A stretch of DNA of 64,000 nt from Manduca sexta (GCF_014839805.1 NC_051141.1:16996777-17060776); one strand, 5' to 3'; counted from the stretch's first letter, positions 46,072 through 57,839 are shown. Numbers and translations: made by a program. The notes: a model not told the origin generated them from the sequence alone.

Positions 46072-46412
46072 TTATAATATAATAATAATAATATCAGCCC
46101 TGTATTATATACTTGCCCACTGCTGAGCACGGGCCTCCTCTACTACTGAGAGGGATTAGGCCTTAGTCCACCACGCTGGCCTAGTGCGGATTGATAGACT
46201 TCACACACCTTCCAAATTCCTATAGAGAACTTCTCAGATGTGCAGGTTTCCTCACGATGTTTTCCTTCACCGTTAAAGCGAACGATAAATTCACAAAGAA
46301 TACACACATTTTTAGAAAAGTGAGAGGTGTGTGCCCTTGGGATTTAAACCTGCAGCCATTCGTCTTGGCAGTCCGTTCCACACTCAACTAGGCTATCGCC
46401 GCTGTTAGCAGG
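46072..46412 (-). mobile_element. full-length SINE family A with target duplication
   Basis: Flanked by TGCAGGA at 46065-46071 and 46413-46419. The minus strand reads head gcggcgatagcctagttgag, box B GGTTTAAATCC, the body and an (ATT)n tail. It is the reference copy for the family in this window. Confidence 0.85.
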
Positions 46413-46419
46413 TGCAGGA

Positions 46420-47526
46420 ATAGCAGCGCGTAATCCCGAGGGATTTGCGGGACTGATGTGACATGACATTGGACATGTGTGTTCCTCTCAACTGTTTTCA
46501 ACTGAATGCTCTTAATTTTTTTGCATCGTTCGTTGAAATTGTTTCTGATATATTGTATTCTGTATTTAACGTCTGTACAAATTTTAGCAATGTCTGAAAA
46601 CGGGATCCCGGAAATACCGGGAATACACGGGATTGAAAATTTTGATTAATGCGCACACCGAGAATGAAGATACGTTGCGAGATTGGAAGCCTTAATCTTG
46701 ATATATCCTTTTTTGAAAACATTCTTTCAAATATTTTATGATAACTTTTAATTCACTAAGTGTATGTAAGCACTATCACGGCCGCGATATCGATCGACAA
46801 GTAAAAAGGATGGCATACCATAATACGTAAGGACATAGAGCGTACAAATATAACGAACGGACCTTATACTTTTTTAAATTTCATAGTGACACATAATCAA
46901 AAGCTATGTCAAGGTGTTAAAGAGCATATAAAATATAATGAATTATCGATGCGCGTGCGCAGATTCGCTTCATATTTGGAAATACCTTAAGATATATTTT
47001 TTTACGTCCATCGTATTGCGACCGCTAAGTGAGGCATCGCTATACTATGAAACGCTAGCTTACGTAAAGAACAACAGGCGTAAAATCGCATTAAATCTAA
47101 AACATCTATGAGGTTCCGTGCACAGTCTAGCTAAGTATATATCACTGCTTTGAACGTGGTAGTGATTTGTACATAATAAACTATGTTACATACTTGTACA
47201 ATAAACTACACTCCATTTATATGAAGCCGCCTTACATTCCATGCTTTATCTACGAATCGTCATCAGCCATTAAATGTGACTTCGAAAATTCCCGTCTAAT
47301 TTTACATATCCCATAAGCATTACAGCGATTACATAAGCATTGACGCAAGCGCTCATTATACAAACGCCTAATTATAAGCGCCAGTATAGACCTTATGTAA
47401 TACATAGCTCACAGCACTGTAAACTACAACGAGCAACACATAAGCGAAACGACGCATATATTCATATCAATGCGAACGTATGGAGAGCATTTTCGTGAAA
47501 TAATTGAATTTATTGGTACTCCATTA
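46420..47526. other. intergenic spacer, nothing recognised
   Basis: The sequence around the SINE (tattccggcacccg; cgggatcccggaaatacc) is GC-rich and partly symmetric, but no element could be defined. Confidence 0.4.
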
Positions 47527-47712
47527 GTCCGACACGTGATTTTTTTTTTTACGTGCACAGCAGTATCATCTCACTGCAGCTGATGGTAAGTGAAGTGGGG
47601 TCCAATAGGATGGCGGCTGATGAGAGATGATTACTCGACAGTTGACAATTACGCCGGCCTGTTGGAACCGGATACACACAGGCTGATCTCGGAACGCGAT
47701 ACACCCTAATTT
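47527..47712 (+). repeat. unclassified dispersed repeat fragment
   Basis: T-run, then acgtgcacagcagtatcatc and ctgcagctgatggtaagtga. I recognise this as a frequent lepidopteran repeat motif. Class not known. Confidence 0.4.
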
Positions 47713-48477
47713 TCCTTCATTACACATCTAACACTACTCTAGCAGCCAATTAAACTGTATTTCATAAAATACTCTTGTCACTTGTAGATAAATGGAGGTG
47801 CAAATAAAAGCTACAAACACCTAACACTAAAAAGTAATAAATAATCTTCAATATATATAAATACGATTTCGCAATACAATATATCGAAAAAATTCTGAAT
47901 GGGCTCACCTTCAAATTATTATGACTACGTTTATTTGCGAATATTCTAATTGACGAGACAGTGAAGTTGGTGCAGGATGTTTTTGTTGTCCTATTTGATA
48001 CTAGACGCATCCCTTGAATGACGAATATGCCCTATAGCTTTCCCCTGGCACGACAATTGGATCACAAAGGCCTTGTGGTTATAATGTAATTATAATTTCT
48101 AAAGGCCCGTCCTACTGGTTGTAGATCAGTTGACTCAAACTGGAATTATCCGCACCAAGATGAGAAGTTTTCTCCATAATATATAGAATAGCAGCCAGAA
48201 CAGAGTACAAATAACTTTTTAGAGTCGATATTTGAAACGATCGCCTTAATGGTCCTATGTACGTTTCTGATAAGACTCGTGCAATTTACACATATCCACT
48301 ACAAAGAAAATTGCATCATATTAACATGTTACTATGGGGCACATTATGTATTTAGAATAGTTCCTGCAACATGCCACTGTCTCGTTGTGCCCGTGCCAAC
48401 GTGAAAATAATCTACTGCCCCTGCTCCTCTGTGGATGCTCCCTGCTACTGCGGCAAGTTGCTGGGCTGGTCGGCCAG
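47713..48477 (-). other. region downstream of full-length TMEM9, probable 3' UTR in part
   Basis: No ORF is supported. The nearest canonical poly(A) signal on the minus strand is AATAAA at 47930-47935, about 545 bp after the stop. Confidence 0.35.
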
Positions 48478-48624
48478 CTAGTTGAGCATGGTGTGTCTAT
48501 CGTAGATGTTGCGGCGTTGCTCGCGGACCTGGCGCTTCCACTTGTCCTGCTGGTGGGTGACGCGGTTGAGCACGTTGCCGCGAGGGCCCATTTGCTGCGA
48601 GGGGCCGCTGATGGTGCTTTCATC
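48478..48624 (-). CDS. Tmem9: TMEM9 exon 5 (conserved cytosolic tail)
   Basis: 147 nt including the TAG stop, acceptor gtttccag|GATGAAAGC. It is strongly GC-rich at third codon positions, unlike its AT-rich surroundings, which points to selection on the coding sequence. It encodes DESTISGPSQQMGPRGNVLN and ends YDRHTMLN. Confidence 0.95.
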   Translation of the reverse strand, partial: DESTISGPSQQMGPRGNVLNRVTHQQDKWKRQVREQRRNIYDRHTMLN

Positions 48625-51600
48625 CTGGAAACACCGTATGTTCCACATTACAAACAGACATCCCTTTAATTCCTCCTACCTGCCAGTCCGAGCTGGCAAC
48701 TTTGGTTTGTACCTTGTATTTCTTATAAAATTGATCCATTACTTAAAATGTTCATAGTTGTATTAGTAATTTTAATTGTTATTTAGAAATAATAATAATA
48801 ATTCTTATACATTCCTTTGACATTTCATAAGTGCAATTTTGTTCTCCTACACGATAAATAAAGCATTTTATTTCATTTATTTTGTATCGGACACCCTGGT
48901 TTTGTGGACACCGTGTCTTATGAGAAAGGCCTGTTCCAGCTGTTTCTACTCTTGCCTATCATTTGCTTTTCTTGGCACAAATTAATTTTATTATGTATTT
49001 TATAGGTATAAGTTTATATAGTATCAGCTAAGAGACTGGAATAAAAAATAAATGTAATTGCAACTGGTAAAGTGAAAGTTCAAGATTTGATAACACAAAC
49101 ATCACTAATGTGAAAGAGTATAATATGTTATATACACTCTTGAGACAGATAGAGATTTATGAATAAACTCACATCTTCATTGGTATGTTCCTGGTACGAG
49201 GCCTTGGCTCTCTTGTTGATGAGTGGGTCCAGGCAGATCAGGAAGCCCATGTACACCACCAGCAGCATAATCACCCAAATCACAATGATCACTACAACCT
49301 GTGACAACAATTAAAATATAGTCACGGTATTAGTGATGAAGATTTTTAAAAGTTAACTCCTTCTAGTTGCCACTCTTACACACTATAATTTTTTTATGCT
49401 TTATAAGTGCTTTTTTTTCAATTAGTGCAACCAGGAAAACGAGACTTAGCTTTTACAGAAATATAAATTGGTTTATGTTTGTGGTAAAATATAATAATGT
49501 TATGACTTACCTTGATTATGGTAGTGTTGCGGTTTTCATATTTACACTCGCAGCGGGGACAGAATTCTTGCTCGCGTCCATTCAGCTGATCGACTATGCG
49601 AGGCAGGACCAAACCCTCACAGTTGCTATTGGAAAAAATAATTTAAATAACGTAACACATACATTTAATATGCCTTTTGAACTACAAAAATCCTTCACAT
49701 TTTAAATAAAATGTATAAATTACTTGGGCCACAAATATTGTAATAACAAAGGTAAGTAAATTAAATTACTACTCATTTGTATACACTATTGTATATTACA
49801 TTGTATATAATATTAATATTGAGTAACTTCACTTCCCTCATCAGTTATTTTTAATATGGCTCCCAAGCTTTTTGCGACACAATATTATCTATTAGCTCTT
49901 TCATGGATAAATATTCAAAGCAGTATTGTGTTTCAAAAAAAAATATTCGACACACATATTCGCCAACAACAGTATTAACAAGAACATTCGCTTAACAGCA
50001 TCTATAAGTAATCAGTTATACTTCCATATTCCTTTTGTTACTTACCATTTGTTAGGTGGAACATTACCAATGAATGGGCTGCGGCTGGTGTCAGAAGTAT
50101 TGTTGAACACGGCAGCTAAGCTAGGGCACACACACTTGCATCTCTTGTCTTCATATGTTGCCTGGAAATAGACAAAACATTCAAGACTGCAAACTAATTT
50201 TTTTTGTAGATCTACCATCACCACCAATTTTTTTTGTATAATTGTAAAATGTTGGTAGATATTGTAATTGATTTTGTGATATACAAATATATGTCTCTTA
50301 CAAAATATGTTTTTAATCCATAATATTTTTATTATATTTTTGTATAATCTTTCTAAGGTTAAGTTGGTTAAGGTTAAAGCTAAATGGTTATTCCATTCAG
50401 TTCTATTAATAAAAAGATAAAACTTAAGACAAAGAATGTCATGACTTGCTGTTATCACAAAAAGTATTATATATTGTTTTATTTACTTATTTGTATTTTT
50501 ATGTTATTAATATGCACCCCAATCACTATTGGAAAAACACTGGTAAATATTTTTTCAATATTTTTATATGAGTCTCAAATTATCACTGTTTCATTGAAAT
50601 CTCTGGTGGTTTTATAAGTTTATCACATTCAGATAGATGGACAGACATTGCGGGTGACTTCGTTTTACAATAAATAAGGATAGTGTTCTATTTTTAAATA
50701 AAATGTAATGTATACCACATTACATGCATTTTTTAATTCATACTACACATAATCAGTAAAGAATTAATAGCAATAGCATATGTTTTAAAAAATAAGCAAT
50801 CTCACATATCTCCCAGATCTCATAAGGCTCAAGATCTTTTGAGACCATAAAATCAGTTACACGAGATCTCCATTAGGCCTAAAATCTCACAAGATTGCAA
50901 TCAACTGGAGCATGGCTTGTTCATAGTGGAGATATCTTTATTATTTGCTAGTTCTTGCTCACAGATCTGTAGGCCAGGCTTTTTGGAATATTATTATTAT
51001 GAAATATTTCAAAGTAAAAAGTTACTCATGTGTAATCAGGAAAAATAAGGTAGTGGACCATCAGTGCTCAATGCTTTAACCAAATGAGACTGTGCATAAT
51101 TAACTAACAAATATTCAAACTTAGACTTTTATAATAGACTAGCTTCCGCCCGCAGCTTCGCCCGCGTGGATTTCGGGTTTCAAAAATGGAGAAGGTGCTC
51201 AATTTGTCGGGATATTTTTTTAATTTATGGTGGTATGCAGGTGGTCCGATTGTCCGGTCAGGGTCTGATGATGGGATCCTGGTGAAATCGAAGGAACTTT
51301 TAACCATTAAGGTTGCACACGAAATGACGGAAGCTTAAAAAATGGAGTAACTTCTCCCGTTTTCCCAACATTTTCCATCACTGCTATGCTCCTATTAATT
51401 GTAGTGTGATGAAAAGTATACTATAACCAGCTCAGGAGTATGAAAAATAATTGTACCAAGTTAAGTTAAAATCCGTCGAGTAGTTTTTGTTTCTATAACG
51501 GTTATACAGACAGACAGACAAAAATTTTACTAATTGCATTTTTGGCATCAGTATCGATCCCTAATCACCCCCAGTTATTTTGGAAATATATTTCATGTAC

Positions 51601-53185
51601 AGAATTGACCTCTCTACAGATTTATTATAAGTATAGATATGCAAAAGTAGCTCAAAAATTGTCCATAACGAAAACATGCATTTTAAAGTAAAACAAAAGA
51701 AATAATATCGTGAAGCCAACCAAATAACTGATGATATATTAAATTTTGTGACTGTTCAATTTAGTCCGGTCCGCGATATCACTTTGGTTGAGTTTCAGAA
51801 CGCGACATTACATTATTATATTCTGTGCTCCAACGCACACTGCTTTGATGTTAGGAACACACCTACATTGCTTAGACAACAGTGAACTTTATACAATAGC
51901 AATAAAGCTCAAATTGACTCTACATATTAGTTAGAAAACGTTTGTATGGGAAATAGAAAAATGCTGTTTTGAGGATTTTCCCAGCAATTATTCGAATTTT
52001 TCTCACCTTTTAAACCTTCCCTAGACCTCCACGAATAATTCAAGCCCAAGATAAGATAAATCCGTTCAGCCGTTCTCGAGTTTTAGCGAGACTAACGAAC
52101 AGCAATTCATTTTTATATATATAGATAATAATAGTTGTTTGTGTTTAAAAGAAGCCAATTAATAAGAGTACAAGTATTGTAAGAAACATTATGCAAAATT
52201 ATTGCAATCTGAAGTCATTCCCAGTGATTCAATAGCTATTGTTATTAGCAACTAGAGGGTGACAGGATATATAGGTACAACAAACTTTAGACCTTAAATA
52301 CCTATAGCTGTTTTGTCAGTGCATGTGGAGTGGACCTCATACTTTTTAAATGTGGAGAGGATAAATACATTTTTATCGTTTCCTGAGTCGGGAGGGGCTA
52401 GGGATGTATTAAAAAAAATTGATATCATTAAAAGTTAGTGAGCATAAAAGTGGATGTACGGAGTGACATAGTTATGAAATTAAGACCAAGCTCCTTAAGT
52501 AAAGATTAAAAAAAGTAGAATAGCTGTACATACATTAACCTTACTAAGGTAACTGAAGGTTTTTGATAACAATAAGTATGAAACTTAAACAATTTTATTT
52601 ATGCTATGTTTATAGGCATAATATTGCTTCTAGAGGCAAATATGGATTGCCATGAACATATATGGAAAAGTAATGCATGTTTCAAAATGACAAAAACTAC
52701 TCATATATTAATTTTAATTTAGTGCAAAGAATTGTGTTCTAGATATGAAAAATGTCACTGATTTTTTTGTATTGCAAACCAATTGGCATAGCATAAGCAT
52801 AACAAACAAAAAGGCAGTACATTGAATACAATCGGGATGCGACCAATCATCTTATTGTTAAGATTATCTGAATAAATTGAATGCATTTGCAATGCAAGAG
52901 TGCCATTTTTTATTGCACACTTTCAAATTCTTCCGTCTAATACTTTGCGTAGTCACAAGATTCCTAAGAAATTGCTAACTCATACATTTTATATTCTTTC
53001 TACGTATTTTTTTTTTTATATAATTCGTTATTATTGTAATTTTTTACGTTTTATGTGCGAAAGCAGAACAAAATTAAGATTGTAGTAGGTATTGAAATAA
53101 AAAGAAGTTGCAAAATAAATTTACTTACCGACACAAATAATATACTCGTAGCAAAAAACACTAATATTATAAATTTCAGGTACAT
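48478..53185 (-). CDS. Tmem9: TMEM9-family endolysosomal membrane protein, full-length
   Basis: Exons complement(48478..48624,49173..49298,49511..49625,50046..50161,53129..53185) give 186 aa, close to the ~183 aa of vertebrate TMEM9. Residues 1-19 are a signal peptide (MYLKFIILVFFATSILFVS). Residues 20-96 are the luminal Cys-rich region with CKCVCP, NVPPNKCNC and FCPRCECKYENRNTT, with NNTS and NTT sequons. Residues 97-121 form one membrane helix, followed by CLDPLINKR. The cytosolic tail (139-186) keeps the family block NVLNRV...QQDKWKRQVREQR and ends YDRHTMLN. Family knowledge: this is a late-endosome/lysosome protein tied to V-ATPase assembly and CLC exchangers. All donors are strong (GTAAGT or GTGAGT). 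It is convergent with the short paralogue. Intron 1 (about 3 kb) holds a Helitron. Confidence 0.95.
49173..49298 (-). CDS. Tmem9: TMEM9 exon 4 (membrane span)
   Basis: 126 nt, 42 codons, acceptor ttgtcacag|GTTGTAG, donor GAT|GTGAGT. It encodes VVVIIVIWVIMLLVVYMGFL, then CLDPLINKRAKASYQ. Confidence 0.95.
49511..49625 (-). CDS. Tmem9: TMEM9 exon 3 (second Cys cluster)
   Basis: 115 nt, acceptor ttccaatag|C, donor AAG|GTAAGT. It encodes the split Cys, then NCEGLVLPRIVDQLNGREQE and FCPRCECKYENRNTTIIK. Confidence 0.94.
50046..50161 (-). CDS. Tmem9: TMEM9 exon 2 (luminal Cys-rich part)
   Basis: 116 nt, acceptor ctatttccag|GCAACATATG, donor AAATG|GTAAG. It encodes ATYEDKRCKCVCPS and ends NVPPNK, then TG of a split Cys codon. 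The longer open frame extending upstream of 50161 is intron read-through. Confidence 0.93.
51139..51638 (-). mobile_element. non-autonomous Helitron in TMEM9 intron 1
   Basis: CTAGCTTCCGCCCGCAGC and cttcgcccgcg at the left (3' end reversed), cagacagacagac inside, and 5' terminus TTATTATAAGTATAGAT at the right. Confidence 0.7.
51960..52130 (-). repeat. dispersed repeat ending in TATATATAGAT
   Basis: ctcgagttttagcgagacta and acgaacagcaattcattttt, then tatatatatagat. It resembles another lepidopteran Helitron-type 5' part, without a matching 3' hairpin. Confidence 0.4.
53129..53185 (-). CDS. Tmem9: TMEM9 exon 1 (signal peptide)
   Basis: 57 nt, 19 codons, phase 0, donor TCG|GTAAGTAA. It is a hydrophobic leader only. 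It was joined to exon 2 because the phases match, the leader fits, and the short paralogue has the same arrangement. Confidence 0.85.
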
Positions 53186-53616
53186 TGTGAATAATTTAAT
53201 GTAACAATGAATATATGTGATTTATTGCTTTATTTTGAGGATGAAACAATTCAGTCCTTGTGTTATTGACAGAAAATGTCTGCCATTTTGAATCATCTGC
53301 AATATTACCAGAACAAAAATTTTTGCCAAAGTAAAGAATCGTTTGTTAGATAAAAGTAATTGTGTAATATTATTTACAGGCGCTTCACTAAGATATAAAG
53401 AGTTTAGTGAGTGGATTTTGTTAAAAAAATTTAAAACGGATCTGAAACTAAAACGTAGAAAACCAGTTGGTTCAATTATTTGACAACGCAATATGGCTGA
53501 CTCTTAAAGTACCGCTAGATGTCGTTATAATAATTGTAATGTTTACAATTTAACTAATAGGTGGCAGGAACTATCTCAGGTATAGTATAGTAAATTATTA
53601 TAGAGCTTATAAAATA

Positions 53617-53833
53617 CTAGCTTTTGCCCGCGGCTCCGCCCGCGTTACAAAGTTTTTCAGGCTAAAGTTTTCCGTTATAAAATTCACGCTATATATTTTC
53701 CCGAGAGCCTATGTTCTTCCCAGGGTCTCAAACTGTCTCCATACCAAATTTTACCCTAATACGTTGGGTAGTTTTTGAGTTTAACACGTTCAGGCAGACA
53801 GATGCAGCGGGGGACTTTGTTTTATAATATATT
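53617..53833 (-). mobile_element. non-autonomous Helitron, minus oriented
   Basis: CTAGCTTTTGCCCGCGGC at the left, then ttttcccgagagcctatg, ggcagacagatgcagc, and a TTTATAATATA right end. It lies about 430 bp upstream of the TMEM9 start codon. Confidence 0.7.
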
Positions 53834-54466
53834 TTTGTAGAACTTTTTAAGAGGAACAATCCCGTCATACATCATTGTTGCATAACTTTAACCGTTTACG
53901 CAGCGCACGCAACGGAAGCTCTCAAAACTAATAAATTTTTCCCGTTTCTGCAACATGTTACATTACTGCTCCGCTCCTATTAGTCATAGCGTGATGTTAT
54001 ATAGCCTATAGCACCCCAGGAACAAAGGGCTATCCAACACAAAAATAATTTTTCAATTCGAACCGATAGTTCCTGAGATTAGCCATTACTGCTCCGCTCC
54101 TATTGAGTACAGGGTGATGATAGCCTATAGCACTCCACGAACAAAGGGCTATCCAACACAAAAATATTTTTTCAGTTCGAACCGGTAGTTCCTGAGATTA
54201 GCCATTACTGCTCTGCTCCTATTAAGTATAGCGTGATGATATATAGCCTATAGCACTCCACGAACAAAGGGCTATCCAACACAAAAAAAAACAGTTCGAA
54301 CTGGTAGTTCCTGAGATTAGCCATTACTGCTCCGCTCCTATTGGGTATAGCGTAATGATATATAGCCTATAGTACTCCACGAATAAAGGGCTATCCAACA
54401 CAAAAAGATTTTTTCAGTTTGAACCGGTAGTTCCTGAGATTAGCGCGTTCATAATAGTATAGATTA
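53834..54466 (-). mobile_element. Helitron-like element with internal tandem array
   Basis: It ends on the right in ATAATAGTATAGATTAG, matching 5' termini of the other copies. The middle is an array of four ~120-bp units. The left end is not certain because it abuts the preceding Helitron. Confidence 0.5.
53967..54447. repeat. tandem array, 4 units of 119-123 bp
   Basis: Units start at TGCTCCGCTCCTATT-like sequence at 53967, 54090, 54209 and 54328. Each contains agcctatag, aaagggctatccaacac and gttcctgagattagc. Confidence 0.9.
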
Positions 54467-56274
54467 GTTTAATTTGTTCATGCAGGTGATAGCACCATGT
54501 AGTAAGTAAATCAAATGCATAACTTGTTGCAATAAATCCAAAAAATATTGCAAATCAATCGCTGACGGAAGAATAAAAATTATGATGGGTGCCTGCCTAC
54601 CTACATACTAAACACCTCCCTTTTATTGTAAAACCTTTGTTTTTTTTATTTTTTAAGGACGTCACTATGTCACTAGAAATTCAAAGCATTGAGTTCTAAG
54701 ATCTTACCTACATTCGGTTGTCTGGCCCCTTTACCAATGTGTTTTTAATCTTACTTTCGTGATGTCACAATTTGCGATTCTCACGTGCATGTGAAAGTAG
54801 GAATTGCATCCTAGACAAAATTCTGGATATTTCTTTGGAGTTTTTGAGAACGTGATGTAGTTTTGTATGTTGCAGCATCACGTACGAGGATAAAGTAGAT
54901 TTTTTATTCGATTAAGCCAAGTACAGATGTAGGTAGGTTAGAAGATACATATTGTTCGTCTCAAACATTAATTCAAGTAGGTATAATATGCTTTTTAAAA
55001 ATAATTACTTATGTTATCTCACATCTCGAAGCGGTATGCAGAGGCATCATCAGTGTACTTACTTTATGACAATTGTGTTTCGTCTCACGATGTTATGCCT
55101 CGAGCTTATCGTCATATGGACATAAATTCCGATTCCAGTCAACAGTTGTATATTTTCGAATTGATAAAGTGTAAGTACAAATAGTTACACCACGTGGGAG
55201 TCAAATTCAATGCGTCGACTCTCTATGTTAATAAATATTTTTAATCGCTAGTATTACAATTTCCTTATCGTAGGTTTTAGTAAACTTGGTTCCGACAAAT
55301 AAGCAACTAAATGTTTCGATCCTAGATTTATTTAGTTGCTGTTATTACTTATGGCTATGTTGCCATAAGAAATGTTTACAGTGTAGCGAAATTATACTTG
55401 GCCACAGGTTTTGATGACTGGAAACAATCTTACGCCTACAACCCATTCCTCGCCAGCCTTAATTCCTCCTGGAAACGTTTGTAAAAATGTCTGGATATAT
55501 TGATGTTTATAAGAAGGTATCCATCTATTAAATACCGAAAGCAGCTGAATAGACTTAAAAGTAATTTGGCACACACACGACTCGTAAACTGTTTTAACCC
55601 AATGTTCATGTTTTCCTACCCCCGACCAACATAATTTACTTATATTTAATGTTGATAACACAAAGTCCTATTACTAAAACACGCTACAAAATAATAACAG
55701 TGTTACGAAGCGTTTTATTTCCAACACATTCGAAACTGTTTACTTAGACATTAATCACAAGTTTCCCTCCAAAAGCGTTCCAAGATGGCGGACGTGAGAC
55801 AAATGGCGTTCATTACGCGAACGCAAGCTTGTATTAAAACAATCGTGTGGTTAACAAACTCATTATTGTCGGTAACGAGGCCATTTCACTTAATACAGCA
55901 ACCCTCTGAGGAAACGGAGAAACGGCTGTGTCTTTTTACTCATGCTTACAACTTGAGCTGTAGATAATAATAATATATATCATTTATGCAAAAGGGATTG
56001 AAAACCGAAATATGTAGTATCGTTTAATAGCCGACTAAATAAAATTTAAAATATACACAAATAAATAATATAAGATTTTGGCTCTTACCCCCTCTTTAAT
56101 ACTATTAATTTCTAGTAGTATTGTAGAGAATGGAGCCGGTACAAGTTGAGTTTTTTTTTTATTATATTTCAACAGGATTAACTATATTTTATACTATTTG
56201 TTTATATATATTAATTAATGATTATAATTTAATAAGAATTTATAATATTTTTTGTAATTTTCTTTCGGTTCTGC
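54467..56274. other. intergenic, nothing firmly recognised
   Basis: A 60-codon frame at 55785-55967 starts in a favourable context (caagATGGCGGAC) but has no domain or splice partner. Confidence 0.4.
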
Positions 56275-56370
56275 TGCGACGAATTTTCTTAGAGTAAGTA
56301 TATACATGGTAGTAGTGGCATTAGGGCGTGTAAAATTAAAAATACTTTTTATTAATATTTATTTTAATCG
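56275..56370 (+). repeat. short dispersed repeat, partner of 5325-5435
   Basis: GGTAGTAGTGGCATTAGGGCG, then AAAATACTTTTTATTAATAT, matching the 5.3-kb segment in the same orientation. Confidence 0.6.
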
Positions 56371-57606
56371 AACCTTACTCTTTTTTATTTTACATCTACA
56401 GCTCAACTTATTGTAAATAATCATTTCCAAGTTCATAAGAAGTGGTTTCATTTAGTAAATGACTGAATATCTTTATAAAAATCATGTTCTAATTTAAACA
56501 AGTAATTAACGCCTTACGAACAGTAACGAGCCTTGTAATAAATACATCGGAGGTAATTCATTAGGTACATTTTTGGATATTAGGTACGGACTAAGATATA
56601 TAGAGGAACAAGACAGATCCTATATATATCAAGTTTCAAGTAACGTTAGGGGGCCCTATTCCGTTGACGGGGGCATATCCATCTTTTTGCAAATACAGAC
56701 GTTCTGTTTGAAGGACAGTTCCGATAGCCGTACAGGCAAGGGAATCAAAAAGTAACCCATTCACTTTTCTGCCCATTTCGTTTACTATATCTAAGTACTA
56801 TTGGTAAATATTAAATAACTTCATGTTCAATTATTTCACGATTTCTGCTAGAGCTATTGACTCGTATGCAAATTAAAAATATATTTATTGACTATTTTGT
56901 GAGTTTATGAATGAATTGCAATAAACAATAATAAAAAAAAAAACAATTGTATTTATTGTCTGTATCATGCACTGTAGTACCTTAAACGGATTTTGAAAGA
57001 AGCAACACCAGATTTTCTTGCCCGTTCTTCTCTAGTAAGAACTGCTTTCCGATCTGGTGGTAGAGTTAATATGGACGGAATCTAAAACATGTATAACATT
57101 TTACAGGTTAAAATTAATTATTTCATTTCAAAATGGGCATACATATCTTGTCTCTTTTTTTTCTAGTCTTCTTTTCTTTGCGTCGTTGTGAATTTGCTCA
57201 TAATTCTATTTTTGAATGTTTAATTAATATTATAAGATAACAAGCTCTGGCATAATCTATAAAAAGAAATAAAATAAAGTTGAGTACAAAAAAAATAATT
57301 AAAAAATGAAATAAATTTCTGATTCTTAGTTGTGTTCAAAACTGACGTATTTATAAAACAGGACATAAACATAAAACATTTTATATTATTACATTCCCTA
57401 TTTGTTCAGAGTTTTATACAAAGAGTAAACATAACGAGGTAAGAAAGTATTGAGTACTGAATGCAACAGATATTTGTTTGTTTTTATGCAAAACAGTCAC
57501 ATATCGAAAACCCGCTCTTTTGTTTATCAAACTTTTGCAAGTTATATATTTTTTGGGAATATATCGTTTAGCGCTCTAAGCGAAATTGAGTAATATTATC
57601 TTGAAG
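56371..57606. other. intergenic, nothing recognised
   Basis: AT-rich with short unsupported frames. Confidence 0.4.
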
Positions 57607-57638
57607 ATGCCTTCAGGGACCAAAAGTAATAAAAAAAC
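57607..57638 (+). CDS. candidate first coding exon of an unidentified plus-strand gene
   Basis: ATG CCT TCA GGG ... encodes MPSGTKSNKK and runs straight into a perfect donor AC|GTAAGTAT at 57639. It would leave in phase 2. No downstream exon could be identified in the window, so this may be chance. Confidence 0.2.
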
Positions 57639-57839
57639 GTAAGTATTTGAAAAAGTGTTGCGTTCCCATTTTTTATGTAATAAATTAATTAACGAAGTAA
57701 CACTTTTAAATTATTTTTTGAATGGCATAAAAAATAAACATAACTTAACGTCATCAAAGTCCAAAAATTAATTAAAAATTTTCTTCAATTTGAAAACTCA
57801 GAGGCCTTGCCAATAAACCGTAAAAAAGACAGAGTAATA

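Larger units (their letters stand above)
48625..50045 (-). other. TMEM9 introns 2-4
   Basis: The three introns (48625-49172, 49299-49510 and 49626-50045) are AT-rich and short. I see no repeat, exon or RNA gene in them. Confidence 0.7.
50162..53128 (-). other. TMEM9 intron 1
   Basis: A 2.97-kb intron containing a minus-oriented Helitron (51139-51638) and a second repeat fragment ending in a TATATATAGAT-type 5' terminus near 51960-52130. The remainder is AT-rich with nothing recognised. Confidence 0.75.

Noticed and set aside
48321..48757. Several GC-rich open frames overlapping TMEM9 exon 5
   Set aside because: They are shadows in other frames or strands of the GC-rich conserved tail exon.
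50162..50458. Upstream extension of the open frame around TMEM9 exon 2
   Set aside because: A good acceptor at 50162-50164 and the matching phase to the signal-peptide exon show that this part is intron.
55785..55967. 60-codon frame with a good start context (MADVRQMAFITRTQ)
   Set aside because: No recognisable family, no splice donor at its end and no supporting neighbours.
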